Assembly (NCBI GenBank): GCA_024277955.1
Contig: JAJRUE010000108.1
Span: 1 to 9,603, forward strand
From: Alphaproteobacteria bacterium
Lineage (GTDB): Bacteria; Pseudomonadota; Alphaproteobacteria; Rhodobacterales; Rhodobacteraceae
DNA: 9,603 nucleotides
Direction of reading: 5' to 3'
Below the pieces are notes generated by a model. That model had not been told where the DNA came from. It did no database searches and was given only the letters and a program-made list of their open reading frames with translations. Position numbers and translations under genes: made by a program. Shown here in pieces: positions 6,150 to 9,603 of this stretch (within the stretch, counting starts at the first letter, position 1; each line of letters starts with the position of its first letter).

Positions 6150-9100
6150 ATGCCAGAGTTCAAGAAAATCCTCATCGCCAACCGCGGGGAAATCGCCATC
6201 CGGGTGATGCGCGCCGCCAACGAACTGGGCAAGCGCACGGTCGCGGTCTACGCCGAAGAGGACAAGCTCTCCCTGCATCGCTTCAAGGCCGACGAAGCCT
6301 ACCGGATCGGCAAGGGTCTTGGCCCCGTCGCCGCCTATCTCAGCATCGAGGAAATCATCCGCGTGGCGCGCGACTGCGGCGCCGATGCGATCCATCCGGG
6401 CTACGGGCTGCTCAGCGAAAACCCTGATTTCGTGGATGCCTGCGCCGCCGCCGGCATCGCCTTTATCGGGCCGCGCGCCGAAACCATGCGCGCGCTTGGC
6501 GACAAGGCCAGCGCCAGGCGGGTGGCGCTCAAAGCAGGGGTGCCGGTGATCCCCGCGACCGAGGTTCTGGGCGACGACATGGACGAGATCGCGCGCCAGG
6601 CCGAAAAGGTCGGCTATCCGCTTATGCTCAAGGCCAGCTGGGGCGGCGGCGGGCGCGGCATGCGGCCGATCATGGGCCCGGACGAGTTGGCCGAAAAGGT
6701 GCTCGAGGGCCGGCGCGAGGCCGAGGCCGCCTTTGGCAACGGCGAGGGCTATCTGGAAAAGATGATCCAGCGCGCCCGCCACGTCGAGGTGCAGATCCTG
6801 GGCGACAGCCAGGGCGAGATCTACCATTTGTGGGAACGCGACTGTTCGGTGCAGCGGCGCAACCAGAAGGTCGTCGAACGCGCCCCCGCCCCCTACCTCA
6901 CGCAAGCGCAGCGCGACCGGATCTGCGAGCTGGGCAAGCGCATCTGCCAGCATGTGAACTACCAGTGCGCCGGCACGGTCGAGTTCCTGATGGACATGGA
7001 CACCGACGAATTCTACTTCATCGAGGTGAACCCCCGCGTGCAGGTGGAACACACCGTCACCGAAGAGGTCACCGGCATCGACATCGTCGCCGCCCAGATC
7101 CTGATCACCGAGGGCAAGACCCTGGCCGAGGCCACCGGCGCCGCCAGCCAGGCCGATGTCACGCTGTCGGGCCACGCGCTGCAGTGCCGCATCACCACCG
7201 AGGATCCGACCAACAACTTCATCCCCGACTATGGCCGCATCACCGCCTATCGCGGCGCCACCGGCATGGGCATCCGGCTGGACGGCGGCACCGCCTATTC
7301 GGGCGCCGTGATCACCCGCTACTACGACAGCCTGCTGGAAAAGGTCACCGCCTGGGCCCAGACCCCCGAAGCCGCCATTCACCGGATGGACCGGGCGCTG
7401 CGCGAATTCCGCATCCGCGGGGTCAGCACCAATATCGCCTTTGTCGAGAACCTGCTGAAGCACCCGACCTTCCTGGCCAACGAATACACCACCAAGTTCA
7501 TCGACGAGACGCCCGAGCTGTTCCGCTTCAAGAAGCGCCGCGACCGGGCGACCAAGATCCTGACCTACCTGGCCGACATCACCATCAACGGCCACCCGGA
7601 AACCGAAGGCCGCCCCCGCCCGCCGGCGCAGGCGCGCGAACCGCGCGTGCCGGCCCTGCGCGCCGATCTGCCGCCGCCGGGCACGCGCCAGATCCTGGAC
7701 GCCGAGGGGCCGCAGGCGGTGGCCGACTGGATGGCGGCGCAAAAGCGCCTGCTGATCACCGACACCACCATGCGCGACGGCCACCAGTCGCTGCTGGCGA
7801 CGCGGATGCGCTCGATCGACTTGATCAAGGCGGCGCCGGCCTACTCGGCCAACCTGCCGCAGCTGTTCAGCGTCGAATGCTGGGGCGGCGCGACCTTTGA
7901 CGTGGCCTACCGCTTTCTGCAGGAATGCCCCTGGCAGCGGCTGCGCGACATCCGCGCCGCCATGCCCAACCTGATGACGCAGATGCTGCTGCGCGCCTCG
8001 AACGGGGTGGGCTATACCAACTATCCCGACAACGTGGTGCAGGCCTTTGTCAGACAGGCGGCGGCTTCGGGGGTGGACGTGTTCCGGGTGTTCGACAGCC
8101 TCAACTGGGTCGAGAACATGCGCGTGGCGATGGATGCGGTGCTGGAGGCCGGCAAGGTCTGCGAGGGCACGATCTGCTATACCGGCGACATTTTCGACCC
8201 CGACCGGTCGAAATACGATCTGAAATACTATGTCGGCATGGGCCAGGAACTGTTCGCCGCCGGCGCTCATGTGCTGGGGCTGAAGGACATGGCCGGGCTG
8301 TTGAAACCGGCGCAGGCGCGCGCGCTGATCAAGGCGCTGAAAGAAGACGTGGGCCTGCCGATCCATTTCCACACCCACGACACGTCGGGGATTGCCGGGG
8401 CCACGGTGCTGGCGGCGGCGGATGCCGGCGTGGATGCGGTGGACGCGGCGATGGACGCGCTGTCAGGGGGCACCAGCCAGCCCTGCCTTGGCTCGATCGT
8501 CGAAGCCCTGCGCTTTACCGAACGCGACACCGGGCTGGACGTGGCCGCGATCCGCGAGCTTTCGAACTACTGGGAAGCGGTGCGCGCGCAATATGCCGCC
8601 TTCGAAAGCGGGATCGAAGCGCCGGCGAGCGAGGTCTGGCTGCACGAGATGCCCGGCGGCCAGTTCACCAATCTCAAGGCGCAGGCGCGCAGTCTCGGGC
8701 TGGAGGATCGCTGGCACGAGGTGGCGCAGGCCTATGCCGACGCCAACGCCATGTTCGGCGATATCGTCAAGGTGACGCCCAGCTCCAAGGTGGTGGGCGA
8801 CATGGCGCTGATGATGGTGTCGCAGGGCCTGACGCGCGCCGATGTGGAAGACCCCGACAAGGAAGTCGCCTTTCCCGACAGCGTGATCGACATGCTGCGC
8901 GGCAACCTTGGCCAGCCGCCGGGGGGATGGCCCGAGGCGATCGTGAAAAAGGTGCTGAAGGACGAAAAGCCGTCGACCGAGCGGCCGGGCAAGCATCTTG
9001 AGCCGGTGGACCTCGAGGCGACCCGCGCCGAGGTCAGCGCGCAGCTCAACGGGTTCGCGATCGATGACGAGGATCTGAACGGCTATCTGATGTATCCCAA

Positions 9101-9596
9101 GGTGTTCCTGGACTACATGGGCCGGCACCGCAAATACGGGCCGGTGCGCACCCTGCCGACGCGCAATTTCTTTTACGGCATGGAGGTGGGCGAGGAAATC
9201 AGCGCCGAGATCGACCCCGGCAAGACCCTGGAAATCCGCTGCCAGGCGATCGGTGAAACCAACGAGGAAGGCGAGGCCAAGGTATTCTTTGAACTGAACG
9301 GCCAGCCGCGCATCATCCGCGTCGCAAACCGCAAGGTCAAGGCGGCCACCGAAAAGCGGCCCAAGGCCGACCCGGCCAACCCGGGCCATGTGGGCGCGCC
9401 AATGCCCGGGGTGGTGGCGACGGTTTGCGTGAGTGCGGGGCAGAAGGTGGCGCAGGGCGATATGCTGCTGACCATCGAGGCGATGAAGATGGAAACCGGC
9501 ATTCACGCCGAGGCTGACGGGGTGGTCAAGGCGGTGCATGTGGCGCCGGGCGCCCAGATCGACGCCAAGGATCTGCTGGTGGAACTGGACAGCTGA
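6150..9596 (+). CDS. pyc: Pyruvate carboxylase, single-chain biotin-dependent
   Basis: Makes oxaloacetate from pyruvate, bicarbonate and ATP, refilling the TCA cycle; the family acts as a cytoplasmic tetramer. All domains are present in 1148 residues, the usual size. Biotin carboxylase, about 1-455: glycine-rich ATP loop GGGGRGM (165-171) and IEVNPRVQVEHTVTEE (291-306). Carboxyltransferase, from about 530 to 960: TDTTMRDGHQS with metal ligand D543, LKDMAG with K712 (expected carbamylated), HTH with H741 and H743, and KVTPSS with T876. Allosteric/linker region: R421, R423 and R466 match the acetyl-CoA-contacting arginines of the Rhizobium etli enzyme by a constant offset of six, so acetyl-CoA activation is expected. 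Biotin carrier domain, about 1080-1148: AMKM with biotinyl K1113. A Pro/Arg-rich stretch (485-511) joins the first two domains. It follows the LldD-like gene on the same strand after 198 bp that hold candidate operators, so it probably has its own promoter. Confidence 0.98.
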   Translation: MPEFKKILIANRGEIAIRVMRAANELGKRTVAVYAEEDKLSLHRFKADEAYRIGKGLGPVAAYLSIEEIIRVARDCGADAIHPGYGLLSENPDFVDACAAAGIAFIGPRAETMRALGDKASARRVALKAGVPVIPATEVLGDDMDEIARQAEKVGYPLMLKASWGGGGRGMRPIMGPDELAEKVLEGRREAEAAFGNGEGYLEKMIQRARHVEVQILGDSQGEIYHLWERDCSVQRRNQKVVERAPAPYLTQAQRDRICELGKRICQHVNYQCAGTVEFLMDMDTDEFYFIEVNPRVQVEHTVTEEVTGIDIVAAQILITEGKTLAEATGAASQADVTLSGHALQCRITTEDPTNNFIPDYGRITAYRGATGMGIRLDGGTAYSGAVITRYYDSLLEKVTAWAQTPEAAIHRMDRALREFRIRGVSTNIAFVENLLKHPTFLANEYTTKFIDETPELFRFKKRRDRATKILTYLADITINGHPETEGRPRPPAQAREPRVPALRADLPPPGTRQILDAEGPQAVADWMAAQKRLLITDTTMRDGHQSLLATRMRSIDLIKAAPAYSANLPQLFSVECWGGATFDVAYRFLQECPWQRLRDIRAAMPNLMTQMLLRASNGVGYTNYPDNVVQAFVRQAAASGVDVFRVFDSLNWVENMRVAMDAVLEAGKVCEGTICYTGDIFDPDRSKYDLKYYVGMGQELFAAGAHVLGLKDMAGLLKPAQARALIKALKEDVGLPIHFHTHDTSGIAGATVLAAADAGVDAVDAAMDALSGGTSQPCLGSIVEALRFTERDTGLDVAAIRELSNYWEAVRAQYAAFESGIEAPASEVWLHEMPGGQFTNLKAQARSLGLEDRWHEVAQAYADANAMFGDIVKVTPSSKVVGDMALMMVSQGLTRADVEDPDKEVAFPDSVIDMLRGNLGQPPGGWPEAIVKKVLKDEKPSTERPGKHLEPVDLEATRAEVSAQLNGFAIDDEDLNGYLMYPKVFLDYMGRHRKYGPVRTLPTRNFFYGMEVGEEISAEIDPGKTLEIRCQAIGETNEEGEAKVFFELNGQPRIIRVANRKVKAATEKRPKADPANPGHVGAPMPGVVATVCVSAGQKVAQGDMLLTIEAMKMETGIHAEADGVVKAVHVAPGAQIDAKDLLVELDS

Positions 9597-9603
9597 GGCG
9601 TTG

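Noticed and set aside
4806..8378. Minus-strand open frame of 1190 codons opposite the LldD-like gene and most of pyc
   Set aside because: It is the antisense of two unmistakable genes, is rich in His/Arg/Ala/Gly low-complexity sequence, and has no domain I recognise. High GC removes stop codons in this frame.

Overview
The window is very GC-rich chromosomal DNA, probably from an alphaproteobacterium of the Rhodobacteraceae/Roseobacter group. That placement rests on remembered protein similarity (the UvrD N-terminus, the lactate-oxidase-like protein next to pyruvate carboxylase) and on codon use; no search was run. It carries six genes and no RNA genes, insertion sequences, phage genes or CRISPR array that I can see. 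Long open frames on the opposite strand, one of 1190 codons, are GC-driven shadows of the real genes.

Layout. Positions 1-937 (minus strand) hold the N-terminal 312 residues of a UvrD/PcrA DNA helicase that runs off the left edge. A gap of about 160 bp with a 13-bp direct repeat separates it from a divergent gene (1101-2923, plus) for a membrane-anchored sensor diguanylate cyclase: extracytoplasmic Cache/PAS-like domain, GAF domain, GGDEF domain. That gene is broken by an apparent one-base deletion inside the GGDEF domain. Next come two plus-strand genes for exported proteins: a 211-residue protein whose tail resembles type I periplasmic binding proteins but which is only half their size (3186-3821), and a 243-residue Sel1-repeat protein (3960-4691).

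The right half is metabolic. An FMN-dependent alpha-hydroxy-acid dehydrogenase/oxidase of the LldD/glycolate-oxidase family (4815-5951) is followed by a full-length biotin-dependent pyruvate carboxylase (6150-9596). If the first enzyme makes pyruvate from lactate, the second turns that pyruvate into oxaloacetate, so the pair could serve anaplerosis during growth on lactate-like substrates.

The most notable non-coding signal is the 198-bp gap before pyc. It contains four TGCAA units at an exact 11-bp period, which form two overlapping perfect palindromes (26 and 22 bp). The core of the first is TTTGCAAA, which matches the site remembered for short-chain acyl-CoA regulators (PccR/ScfR, RamB). 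About 60 bp downstream is CTGC-N3-GCAG, the form reported for the PHB regulator PhaR. Together they suggest control of pyruvate carboxylase by acyl-CoA or carbon-storage status. A 15-bp G-rich tandem repeat before the LldD-like gene fits the G-quadruplex pattern. I saw no clear new multi-gene system; the interest lies in these regulatory sites, the frameshift, and the half-size binding-protein-like gene.
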